A program made the translations under genes and the position numbers. DNA of 64,000 nucleotides from Nocardiopsis dassonvillei_B. Its GTDB lineage: Bacteria; Actinomycetota; Actinomycetes; Streptosporangiales; Streptosporangiaceae. Where the stretch lies: assembly GCF_964273065.1 (NCBI RefSeq), contig NZ_OZ186815.1, positions 3,906,001-3,970,000 of the forward strand, written 5' to 3'. The notes under the pieces are model-generated. The model was not told where the DNA came from. It did no database searches and saw only the letters and a list, made by a program, of their open reading frames with translations. Positions 16,255 through 22,484 of this stretch are shown here, one piece after another (position 1 is the first letter of the stretch; every line of letters begins with the position of its first letter).

Positions 16255-17763
16255 TCAGCGGCGGGCGTAGCCGTTGCCCTCCTCGGTCATGACCAGGGTG
16301 AGGGCGGCGGACATGGCGCGGGCGGCGGCCAGGCGCTCCTCGTACAGCCCGGGCGTGTCCGGCGGGGTGAGTCCCAGGGCCCTCGCGGCGGGGCGCGGAT
16401 CGACCCCGTCCGGCTCGTCGGGGCCGGAGTCGCGGACCCGCTCGGCGGCGAGCAGCTCCAGCGCCTCGGTGAGGTCGCGGCCCAGCACGCGGGAACCGCC
16501 CTCGGAGTCGGCGTACAGGACGGGGCGGCGGGGGCCCTCCCCGCACAGGAAGTAGGTGCCGCCCGCACCCTCGTAGGCGAACGGCTCCAGGCGCTGCCCT
16601 CCGATGAGGTGGACCTCCTCGACGTGGGGGTCGTCGTCCCCGTACTGCTCGGCGAGGTCGGTGTACACGTCGAACGCGGCCAGGAGGCCTTCGACCTCCC
16701 CCTCCTCGCGGGCGCGGCGCAGCAGCCCGGGTTCCTCCGCGGGGCCGGTGAGCCAGCGCGCGGCGGCCGCGGGGTCGTCGAGGTCGGTGGGCACGAGGCG
16801 GGCGGTGCCGTCGGTGCCCACCACCGCGCGCGACGGGAGGCCGAACACCGGCTCGGGCAGGTCGTACAGGGCGTGCTCCGGGGCCTCCGCGACGGGGGAG
16901 AGGTCGAGGTCGGCGGCCATCCGGGCCCAGCCGAGCCGTTCGGCGGCGCACCGGCGCTGGTCGGCGACGCCGAAGTCGCGCACGGCTCCGTCGCCGAGTT
17001 CGGCGTTGGCCCGGGCCTTGACCTCGGCGTCGGAGGACCCGGCGATGTCCCGGGCCGACCAGCCGGGGGAGATGAGGCTCGGGGGGACGGGGTGCGCGTG
17101 CCACGCGTGCACGGAGAATCCGTCCGCGAAGCGCACGGCGGGGCCGTCGGCGGAGTGGAGCCGCCCCCGGGCGTCGGTGCGGACCTCCACGGGCGGCGGG
17201 GTGAGGATCGCGGTGCGCTCGTACGCCCACCACCAGCCCACGGTCGGGCCGAGCACGGCGAGGGCGTCGAGCCCTTCGACGGCGGGGACGGCGCCGGTGT
17301 CGCGCAGGAGGAGCGCGGCCAGGACGAGGGCGGGGGTGGCCGGTTCCCGGGCCTCCTGCCGGACGGTCCACCATTCTTCGCCGGTGCCCGCCTGCGTCCG
17401 GAACCGATCGCCGACCCGGTGGGAGCGCCAGGCGGGGGCCGGGACCAGCGCCTCCGCGGTGGTCAGGGCCCCGGCCGACAGGTCGTGCGGCAGGTCCGGG
17501 CCCTGGAGCCGCTTGTGGAGGCCGAGGTCGCCGAGCGCGTCCGTCAGCGCCGGACCGGATCGTGCGTCCCGGGCCGCGAGCATCCCGGCCAGCGGGGAAT
17601 CGCACCACACGACGGCGGGGGGCTCCAGGCCCAGGCCCCGGTAGATCTCCCCCACGGCGCGCTCGGCCGCCGCCCGGTCGGGGGCGGCCGCGCGCTCCCG
17701 CCATCGCCCGGCCAGGTCCTCCAGGGCTCGGCGGTGCTCGTCGGTCAGTCCGTTCGTGGACAA
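16255..17763 (-). CDS. uncharacterised protein (possible DUF6745-like N-terminal part)
   Basis: A 502-residue protein if the TTG at 17763 is used; it has GAGGAG seven bases upstream, while the in-frame ATG at 17778 has no ribosome site. Residues about 60-290 resemble DUF6745-like actinobacterial proteins (TVGWWWAYERTAILTPPPVEV, then LHSADGPAVRFADGFSVHAWHAHPVPPSLI). The C-terminal half (LIGGQRLEPFAYEGAGGTYFL) resembles SMI1/SUKH-like or substrate-sensing modules only loosely. No catalytic motif or signal peptide is evident. The function is unknown. Confidence 0.65.
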   Translation of the reverse strand: MSTNGLTDEHRRALEDLAGRWRERAAAPDRAAAERAVGEIYRGLGLEPPAVVWCDSPLAGMLAARDARSGPALTDALGDLGLHKRLQGPDLPHDLSAGALTTAEALVPAPAWRSHRVGDRFRTQAGTGEEWWTVRQEAREPATPALVLAALLLRDTGAVPAVEGLDALAVLGPTVGWWWAYERTAILTPPPVEVRTDARGRLHSADGPAVRFADGFSVHAWHAHPVPPSLISPGWSARDIAGSSDAEVKARANAELGDGAVRDFGVADQRRCAAERLGWARMAADLDLSPVAEAPEHALYDLPEPVFGLPSRAVVGTDGTARLVPTDLDDPAAAARWLTGPAEEPGLLRRAREEGEVEGLLAAFDVYTDLAEQYGDDDPHVEEVHLIGGQRLEPFAYEGAGGTYFLCGEGPRRPVLYADSEGGSRVLGRDLTEALELLAAERVRDSGPDEPDGVDPRPAARALGLTPPDTPGLYEERLAAARAMSAALTLVMTEEGNGYARR

Positions 17764-17885
17764 GGTCGCTCCTCGCATGCGGTGTCCGGTGCCCCCTGTG
17801 ACGACCGGCCGACGCACCCGGTTCCGGGGCCGGGTCCGGCCGGGGGCCGCCCCCGGCCCGGCCGCGTACCGGCGTGGGCGGTGTG

Positions 17886-18464
17886 TCAGAGCGCGGCGAG
17901 CCGGTCCACCAGCAGCTCCACCCTCGACCCGGTCTCCTCCGGCGGGAGCCGACCCGACCGGGTCAGGGTGGCCAGCCCGTGCAGGGCCGCCCAGAAGACC
18001 TCGGTGAACAGCCCGGGGTGGACGCCGTCCCCGGCGGCCTCGCCGAGGCCCTCCAGCAGGGCGGCGAAGCCGTCCTTCAGGGGCTGGGGGGTGTCCTCGC
18101 TCGCGAAGGCCAGGCCTCCGTCGAGCTCGAACATGGCGTCGTAGACCGCGGGGTTGCGGGCGGCGAAGTCGAGGTAGGCGCGGGCCAGGGCGGCGACCCG
18201 GGCGCGGGGGCCGTCCGCGGCGGAGGTCGCGGCCCGCAGCGCGGCGGCCATCTCGGCGGCGCCTTCGAGGGCGACGGCGCCGATGATCTCGCGCTTGCCG
18301 CGGAAGTGGCTGTAGAGGACGGGCTGGCTGTATTCGATGCGCTCGGCGAGGCGGCGGGTGGTGACCGCGTCCCAGCCCTGCCGCTCGGCGAGTTCGCGGG
18401 CGGTCGCCACGATGAGGCGTTCGCGTTCCGCCCGTTCGCGCTGCTTGCGTTCCTGTACCGACAT
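17886..18464 (-). CDS. TetR family transcriptional repressor
   Basis: A 192-residue protein from ATG 18464. The N-terminal helix-turn-helix reads ELAERQGWDAVTTRRLAERIEYSQPVLY then SHFRGKREI, the canonical TetR domain. The C-terminal ligand-binding region resembles TetR_C regulators (AYLDFAARNPAVYDAMFEL). It is divergent from a DUF1772 membrane protein gene, and the shared 90-base gap holds palindromes with CTAGC half-sites. Autorepression plus control of the membrane protein is the likely arrangement. Confidence 0.92.
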   Translation of the reverse strand: MSVQERKQRERAERERLIVATARELAERQGWDAVTTRRLAERIEYSQPVLYSHFRGKREIIGAVALEGAAEMAAALRAATSAADGPRARVAALARAYLDFAARNPAVYDAMFELDGGLAFASEDTPQPLKDGFAALLEGLGEAAGDGVHPGLFTEVFWAALHGLATLTRSGRLPPEETGSRVELLVDRLAAL

Positions 18465-18472
18465 GGCTCGAT

Positions 18473-18537
18473 TCTAGCACCGCTAGACAAACGAGCGGTA
18501 GTAGTACTAGCGTTGACCCAACTGCTAGCGACGCTAG
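18473..18537. promoter_or_regulatory. TetR operator region, CTAGC-N3-GCTAG palindromes
   Basis: TCTAGC-ACC-GCTAGA at 18473..18487 is a perfect palindrome ten bases upstream of the tetR start. CTAGC-GAC-GCTAG at 18525..18537 repeats it just upstream of the divergent gene. An extra half-site (ACTAGCG, 18506..18512) lies between them. Confidence 0.75.
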
Positions 18538-18554
18538 ATTTCTGGAGGGTCATC

Positions 18555-19001
18555 GTGTTCGGCGTACTTGAGGTGTTCACCGTCGTGGTTCTCGGCGTGA
18601 TGGTGGGGGTGGAGTTCTCCGTCTCCTTCGTCGTCAACCCGATCCTCAACGCACTCCCCGAGGACAGCGGCCAACTCGGCCGCGCCCACGGAGGGCGGAT
18701 GCTCGGCGCCCTCATGCCGGTCTGGTACGTCACCTCGCTGGTCCTTGTCGCAGCGTGGGCCGTCGCCGGATGGAACCAGGAGGGGACCGGCCTCGTCGTC
18801 GCCGCCGGCGGGTTGCTGGTCCTCAGCGTGCTCATGTCGGTCCTGCTGCTGGTCCCGATCAACAACCGGGGCAAGATGTGGACCCCCGAGAACCGGCCCG
18901 CCGACTGGAAGCGGCAGATGAAGCGCTGGGACCGCTACCACCACGTCCGCGTCGCCGTCATCATCGCCGCCTTCGCCCTACTGGTCGCCTCCCTCGTCTG
19001 A
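18555..19001 (+). CDS. DUF1772 (anthrone-oxygenase-like) membrane protein
   Basis: A 148-residue protein from GTG 18555, with GGAGGG five bases upstream. It has four hydrophobic segments, opening VFTVVVLGVMVGVEFSVSFVV, then MLGALMPVWYVTSLVLVAAW, VLSVLMSVLLLVPI and a terminal VAVIIAAFALLVASLV. A charged RPADWKRQMKRWDRYHHVR segment precedes the last helix, as in DUF1772 proteins. Members are often repressed by an adjacent TetR regulator, as expected here. The substrate is unknown. Confidence 0.85.
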   Translation: MFGVLEVFTVVVLGVMVGVEFSVSFVVNPILNALPEDSGQLGRAHGGRMLGALMPVWYVTSLVLVAAWAVAGWNQEGTGLVVAAGGLLVLSVLMSVLLLVPINNRGKMWTPENRPADWKRQMKRWDRYHHVRVAVIIAAFALLVASLV

Positions 19002-19063
19002 CCCGCGCACACGCCGGACACCGGTCGCCTCCGCCGTGCTTCCATCGGGCTGCACGCCGAACG

Positions 19064-19090
19064 GTTACCTCGGCGCCTGCCGGGCCGTCA
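19064..19090 (+). promoter_or_regulatory. ECF41-type promoter of the sigma factor gene (GTTAC-N17-CGTC)
   Basis: GTTAC at 19064..19068 and CGTC at 19086..19089 are 17 bases apart, exactly as in the promoter at 20030..20056. ECF41 promoters are reported with a TGTCACA-like -35 and a CGTC -10. The start codon is at 19127. An 18-bp palindrome (19085..19102) overlaps the -10. Confidence 0.65.
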
Positions 19091-19102
19091 TGGCCATGAC
19101 GG
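19085..19102. promoter_or_regulatory. 18-bp perfect palindrome over the ECF promoter -10
   Basis: CCGTCATGG followed by its exact reverse complement, CCATGACGG. It would place a dimeric regulator on the -10 element and transcription start of the sigma factor gene. Confidence 0.5.
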
Positions 19103-19126
19103 AATGCGCGAACGGAAGGTGACGAC

Positions 19127-20008
19127 ATGACCGGATCGGCCCCGAACGAAGCGCTGGCGGAGGCCTTCGAGCGGCAGCGTGAACGCCTGGTGGCGGTCGC
19201 CCACCGGATGCTCGGGTCGCGGGCGGACGCCGAGGACGCGGTGCAGGAGGCGTGGATCCGGCTGGCGCGGCAGGACGCGGCGGTGATCGACAACCTGGCC
19301 GGGTGGCTGACCACCGTGGTCGGCCGGGTCTGCCTCGACGTGCTGCGTTCGCGTAAGACCCGGGCGGCGCTGTCGTACGAGGACCGGCTGCCCGAACTGG
19401 TGGTGGCCGTGGACACCGAGGCGGCGCCCGAGGACGACGCGGTGCTCGCCGAATCGGTCGGGCTGGCGCTGCTGGTGGTGCTCGACACCCTCACCCCCAC
19501 CGAGCGGCTGGCGTTCGTCCTGCATGACATGTTCGCGGTGCCCTTCGCCGAGATCGGCGGGATCATCGGCCGGTCCACCGACGCGACCAAGATGCTCACC
19601 AGCCGGGCCCGCCGGAAGGTGCGGGGCGCGTCGCTGCCGGAGGAGGAGCCGCGGCGGCAGCGCGCGGTGGTCGACGCGTTCCTCGCCGCGGCGCGGAACG
19701 GGGACTTCGAGGGGCTCGTACGGGTGCTCGATCCGAAGGTGGCCTGGCGCACGTACCACCCGCAGGGTGTGACGACCACGGTCGGGGCGGTCGAGGTGGC
19801 CGAGCCGGTCCTGCGCGGCGCCCGGTCGATGACCTCGACGCTCCCGGTCCTGGTCAACGGCGAGCCCGGTTTCGTGGCCTGGGGTGCGAGGGGCAAGGTG
19901 CTCGGCTTGGTGGCGTGCACCGTGGTCGACGGCCGGATCGTCGAACTCCTGACCGTGAGCGACCGCAGGCGCCTCGACGCCATGGGCCTGCCCGAGCGGC
20001 CCGAGTAG
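19127..20008 (+). CDS. ECF41-type RNA polymerase sigma factor with SnoaL-like C-terminal domain (SigJ-like)
   Basis: A 293-residue protein from ATG 19127. Region 2 (AHRMLGSRADAEDAVQEAWIRL) and region 4 (LDTLTPTERLAFVLHDMFAVPF then AEIGGIIGRSTDATKMLTSRARRK) are clear. From about residue 175 a SnoaL-like domain follows (VVDAFLAAARNGDFEGLVRVLDP). This extension replaces an anti-sigma factor in ECF41 members and controls activity. The next gene encodes a carboxymuconolactone-decarboxylase-like protein, the classical ECF41 target, and both genes carry GTTAC-N17-CGTC promoters. Confidence 0.92.
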   Translation: MTGSAPNEALAEAFERQRERLVAVAHRMLGSRADAEDAVQEAWIRLARQDAAVIDNLAGWLTTVVGRVCLDVLRSRKTRAALSYEDRLPELVVAVDTEAAPEDDAVLAESVGLALLVVLDTLTPTERLAFVLHDMFAVPFAEIGGIIGRSTDATKMLTSRARRKVRGASLPEEEPRRQRAVVDAFLAAARNGDFEGLVRVLDPKVAWRTYHPQGVTTTVGAVEVAEPVLRGARSMTSTLPVLVNGEPGFVAWGARGKVLGLVACTVVDGRIVELLTVSDRRRLDAMGLPERPE

Positions 20009-20029
20009 CGCACGCCGGGCTCCGGGGCT

Positions 20030-20056
20030 GTTACGTCTCCACGGGGGGCTTCGTCG
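20030..20056 (+). promoter_or_regulatory. ECF41-type promoter upstream of the CMD/AhpD-like gene
   Basis: TGTTACG with GTTAC at 20030..20034 and CGTCG at 20052..20056, spacer 17, matching the sigma gene's own promoter. It predicts direct activation of the downstream gene by the sigma factor. Confidence 0.65.
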
Positions 20057-20092
20057 TAGTGGTGCAAGCATCCGAAGACGAAGGAGGCCGCG

Positions 20093-20563
20093 ATGGAAAC
20101 CCGGATAGACCCCATGGCCAACGAGGTCGGGGCGAAGTGGGCCAGGTACATCATCTCGTCGAACAAGGCCATCACCGACTCGGCACTGCCCAAGGCGGTG
20201 CAGGAACTGGTGAAGATCCGCGCCAGCCAGATCAACGGCTGCGGCGGCTGCCTCGACATGCACACCAAGGACGCCGCCGCGGCGGGCGAGAGCGCGGTGC
20301 GGATCAACCTGGTCGGGGCGTGGCGGGAGACGACCGTCTACACCGAGGCGGAGCGGGCGGCGCTGGAACTCACCGACCAGGGCACCCGCCTCGCCGACTC
20401 CAGCGGCGTCACCGATGAGGCGTGGGAGAACGCGGCGAAGCACTTCGACGAGGACCAGCTCATGGCCCTGGTGGCCCTGATCTGCACGATCAACGCCTTC
20501 AACCGGCTGAACGTGATCACCCGGACGCCCGGCGGCGAGTACCGGCCCGGACAGCTCGGCTGA
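20093..20563 (+). CDS. carboxymuconolactone decarboxylase / AhpD-like alkylhydroperoxidase
   Basis: A 156-residue protein from ATG 20093, with AAGGAGG upstream. It has the AhpD-type active site INGCGGCLDMHTKDA, with a CxxC and nearby His, followed by ERAALELTDQGTRL and QLMALVALICTINAFNRL. These small all-helical proteins reduce hydroperoxides or act in redox relay. It lies just behind an ECF41 sigma gene and has the same promoter type, so it is the presumed target. Confidence 0.9.
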   Translation: METRIDPMANEVGAKWARYIISSNKAITDSALPKAVQELVKIRASQINGCGGCLDMHTKDAAAAGESAVRINLVGAWRETTVYTEAERAALELTDQGTRLADSSGVTDEAWENAAKHFDEDQLMALVALICTINAFNRLNVITRTPGGEYRPGQLG

Positions 20564-20647
20564 CACGGACCCTCCCTCAGGCGGACCCGGGACGCCCTCC
20601 GGGTCCGCCCCAGGCCGCCACCCGGACAACGACCAAGGACCACACCC

Positions 20648-21034
20648 ATGAACACCGCACTGTGGATCATCACCGGCCTGCTGACCGCCGTCTACCTGTT
20701 CTCCGGTTTCGGGAAGCTGTTCGTCCCACGGGAGAAGATGGCCGCGATGGCCGACGCCGCGCGCTGGGTCCTCGACTTCAGGCCCGGCACCCTCAAGGCC
20801 ATCGGAGCACTTGAGATCCTCGGTGCCGCGGGCCTGACCCTGCCCGCCCTGCTCGGCATCGCGCCGGTACTGGTGCCGCTGGCGGCCAGTGGTCTGGCAC
20901 TGATCATGGTCGGCGCCGTGATCGTGCGGGTCCGCCGCGGAGAGACCAAGGCCGCACTGGGGGACGGGGTCTACCTCGCCCTGGCCGCCTTCGTGGCCGT
21001 CGGCCGCTCCGTACTGGAACCCTTCACCGGCTGA
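20648..21034 (+). CDS. DoxX family membrane protein
   Basis: A 128-residue protein from ATG 20648 with four hydrophobic helices (LWIITGLLTAVYLFSGFGKLF, AIGALEILGAAGLTLPALLGI, LVPLAASGLALIMVGAVIV, DGVYLALAAFVAVG). The FSGFGKLF motif in helix 1 is typical of DoxX. DoxX proteins are linked to redox and thiol stress. It follows the AhpD-like gene by 84 bases and is probably in the same ECF41 transcription unit. Confidence 0.88.
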   Translation: MNTALWIITGLLTAVYLFSGFGKLFVPREKMAAMADAARWVLDFRPGTLKAIGALEILGAAGLTLPALLGIAPVLVPLAASGLALIMVGAVIVRVRRGETKAALGDGVYLALAAFVAVGRSVLEPFTG

Positions 21035-21133
21035 CCGGCCCCCACGGGGCGCCGACGCGGCCCGGCGCCGCCGACGAGCCCGAGTAGGCGGGGAGAAGGG
21101 CGTCCGGCGGGGAGGCCGACCGCCGGTCGCCGC

Positions 21134-21541
21134 TCAGAACCCTTCCAGGTAGACGGCCAGGGGGACCGGGCGGCCCCGGGGGTGGTAGCGGGCGTGGAAG
21201 GCGTACTCACCCGTCGGGGTCGGCACGACCACCGCGCGGACCCCGGCGGAGGCGGTCACGACCGCGTCGAGGGCGCCGACGTCCGGATACGAGACGAACG
21301 CGCAGGGCGTGACCCGCGCCCCCCGCCGGACCCACACCACCTCGCCGCCCTCCCGGACCGCCTCGGCCCCGTGCAGGGCCTCCACCGTCCAGGCGGCGGA
21401 GCCGCCGTGGCGCAGGTACTCCCGCGCCATGCGGGCGACCACCTCGCCCACCCGGGTGCCGTCCGGCACCTCCCACTCCTGCGCGCGGGGATCGACGTCG
21501 TCCCCCATCGAGACCGGGTCCCGGTCCACGATCACCCTCAC
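21134..21541 (-). CDS. hypothetical protein
   Basis: A 135-residue soluble protein, taken from GTG 21541 because GGAGG lies five bases upstream. GTG 21535 and ATG 21508 are alternatives. It has a mixed alpha/beta pattern (RVGEVVARMAREYLRHGGSAAWTVEAL; VVPTPTGEYAFHARYHPRG). No family was recognised. Its 5' end lies next to the left copy of the 67-bp repeat that flanks vapBC. Confidence 0.6.
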   Translation of the reverse strand: MRVIVDRDPVSMGDDVDPRAQEWEVPDGTRVGEVVARMAREYLRHGGSAAWTVEALHGAEAVREGGEVVWVRRGARVTPCAFVSYPDVGALDAVVTASAGVRAVVVPTPTGEYAFHARYHPRGRPVPLAVYLEGF

Positions 21542-21553
21542 GGCCGCCTCCCG

Positions 21554-21620
21554 CGGACAGGCCGCGGGGCCGGGTGCGTGCGCCCGGCCCCGCAACGGTG
21601 TTCGGTCAGTCCCGGTCCAG
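21554..21620. repeat. 67-bp perfect direct repeat, left copy (flanks vapBC)
   Basis: Identical to 22418..22484. It contains a 9-bp stem hairpin (GGGGCCGGG at 21566..21574, CCCGGCCCC at 21583..21591) and a copy of the last codons and stop of the giant ATPase gene, here out of context. Confidence 0.95.
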
Positions 21621-21642
21621 GACGTCGCCGACCTCCTCGCAG

Positions 21643-22038
21643 TCAGTCGAAGACCTCCACCGGGCACCGGGCCGCACCGCTGCGGGCTATGCGGGCGTCA
21701 CTGGTGACCAGTGACGCCCCCAGGGCTTCGGCCAGTGCCACGTAGGTGGCGTCGTAGGCGGACAGGTTCGCCCTGAGCACCTTGATACGGGGCCACAGGG
21801 GAAGCACGTCGTAGCGGTCGATCGGGAGGCGGTCGTAGGCGGTCATCGCCGTGTCCGCCTGGTCGGAGGTGATCTTTCCGCCGCGAGCCATGCCGAGCAG
21901 TGCCGACATGACCTCGGTGTCAAGGAGGTAGGGGGCGCACAAGACGTCGGCTCCGGCCACTCGCGCTGCAACGGCCGAGCCGACCGGGCCGGCCGCTGTC
22001 AGCATCTCGACGAGCGCCGAGTTGTCGATGACGATCAA
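21643..22038 (-). CDS. vapC: VapC-type PIN-domain toxin
   Basis: A 131-residue PIN ribonuclease. The four conserved acids are present at about D5 (MIVIDNSALVEML), E42 (DTEVMSALL), D96 (SAYDATYVALAEALGASLVTS) and D114 (SDARI). Its start overlaps the antitoxin stop (ATGA, 22035..22038), as usual for such pairs. Members cleave tRNA or other RNA when freed from the antitoxin. The module is bracketed by a direct repeat and looks acquired. Confidence 0.92.
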   Translation of the reverse strand: MIVIDNSALVEMLTAAGPVGSAVAARVAGADVLCAPYLLDTEVMSALLGMARGGKITSDQADTAMTAYDRLPIDRYDVLPLWPRIKVLRANLSAYDATYVALAEALGASLVTSDARIARSGAARCPVEVFD

Positions 22039-22265
22039 CGCCCGGCTCGCCCTTCATCGATGGAGTCCAAGACGTCGGAGACGGTGACGTCGGCCTGGGC
22101 GGTGCGACGGGCCGCTTCCACGGCGTCGGCCAGGGTGGGCTTGGAGACCTCGCGCGTGAGTACGGTGCGGGCATAAGCCTGGAGGGATTGCCCGGCTTTG
22201 GCGGCTCGGATCTTCATCTCTCTGACAACGTCTTCCGGCATGTCCCGAATGGTGAGTGCGGTCAT
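22035..22265 (-). CDS. vapB: VapB/FitA-like ribbon-helix-helix antitoxin
   Basis: A 76-residue protein from ATG 22265. The N-terminal TALTIRDMPEDVVREMKIRAA then KAGQSLQAYARTVLT is a FitA-type ribbon-helix-helix DNA-binding domain. The C-terminal tail should wrap the PIN toxin. It is probably autoregulated through repeats immediately upstream. Confidence 0.9.
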   Translation of the reverse strand: MTALTIRDMPEDVVREMKIRAAKAGQSLQAYARTVLTREVSKPTLADAVEAARRTAQADVTVSDVLDSIDEGRAGR

Positions 22266-22266
22266 G

Positions 22267-22297
22267 AAAGCATTCTGCCATCTGTGAAGGCATTATG
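22267..22297 (-). promoter_or_regulatory. vapBC promoter/operator
   Basis: Two direct repeats, AAAGCATTCTG and AAGGCATTATG, start 20 bases apart (two helical turns) just upstream of vapB. On the coding strand the second contains CATAAT, a good -10 hexamer. This is the only AT-rich patch nearby, consistent with an acquired module. Confidence 0.55.
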
Positions 22298-22417
22298 CAT
22301 TCATTCTTGTGTACGAGGTCGGCGGACGGACAGGGGCGACCGGACCGCCGCGGAGTGGCGGCGGGTGTGGGCGCGTATGCGTCACCAGCGGTCGGCGACC
22401 GCCTCTCCGGGGCCTTC

Positions 22418-22484
22418 CGGACAGGCCGCGGGGCCGGGTGCGTGCGCCCGGCCCCGCAACGGTGTTCGGTCAGTCCCGGTCCAG
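22418..22484. repeat. 67-bp perfect direct repeat, right copy (end of the giant ATPase gene)
   Basis: Second copy of 21554..21620. It covers the stop codon and last codons of the ATPase gene and the terminator behind it, so this copy is in its native place. Confidence 0.95.
22430..22455 (-). terminator. terminator of the YqiJ-flotillin-ATPase operon
   Basis: GGGGCCGGG and CCCGGCCCC form a 9-bp GC stem with an 8-base loop, 15 bases beyond the ATPase stop codon. No clear T tract follows, which is common in actinomycetes. Confidence 0.65.

Noticed and set aside
21554..22484. The 67-bp repeat as att sites of an integrative element
   Set aside because: No integrase, recombinase or tRNA gene is present and the enclosed segment is under 1 kb, so it is reported only as a duplication flanking vapBC.
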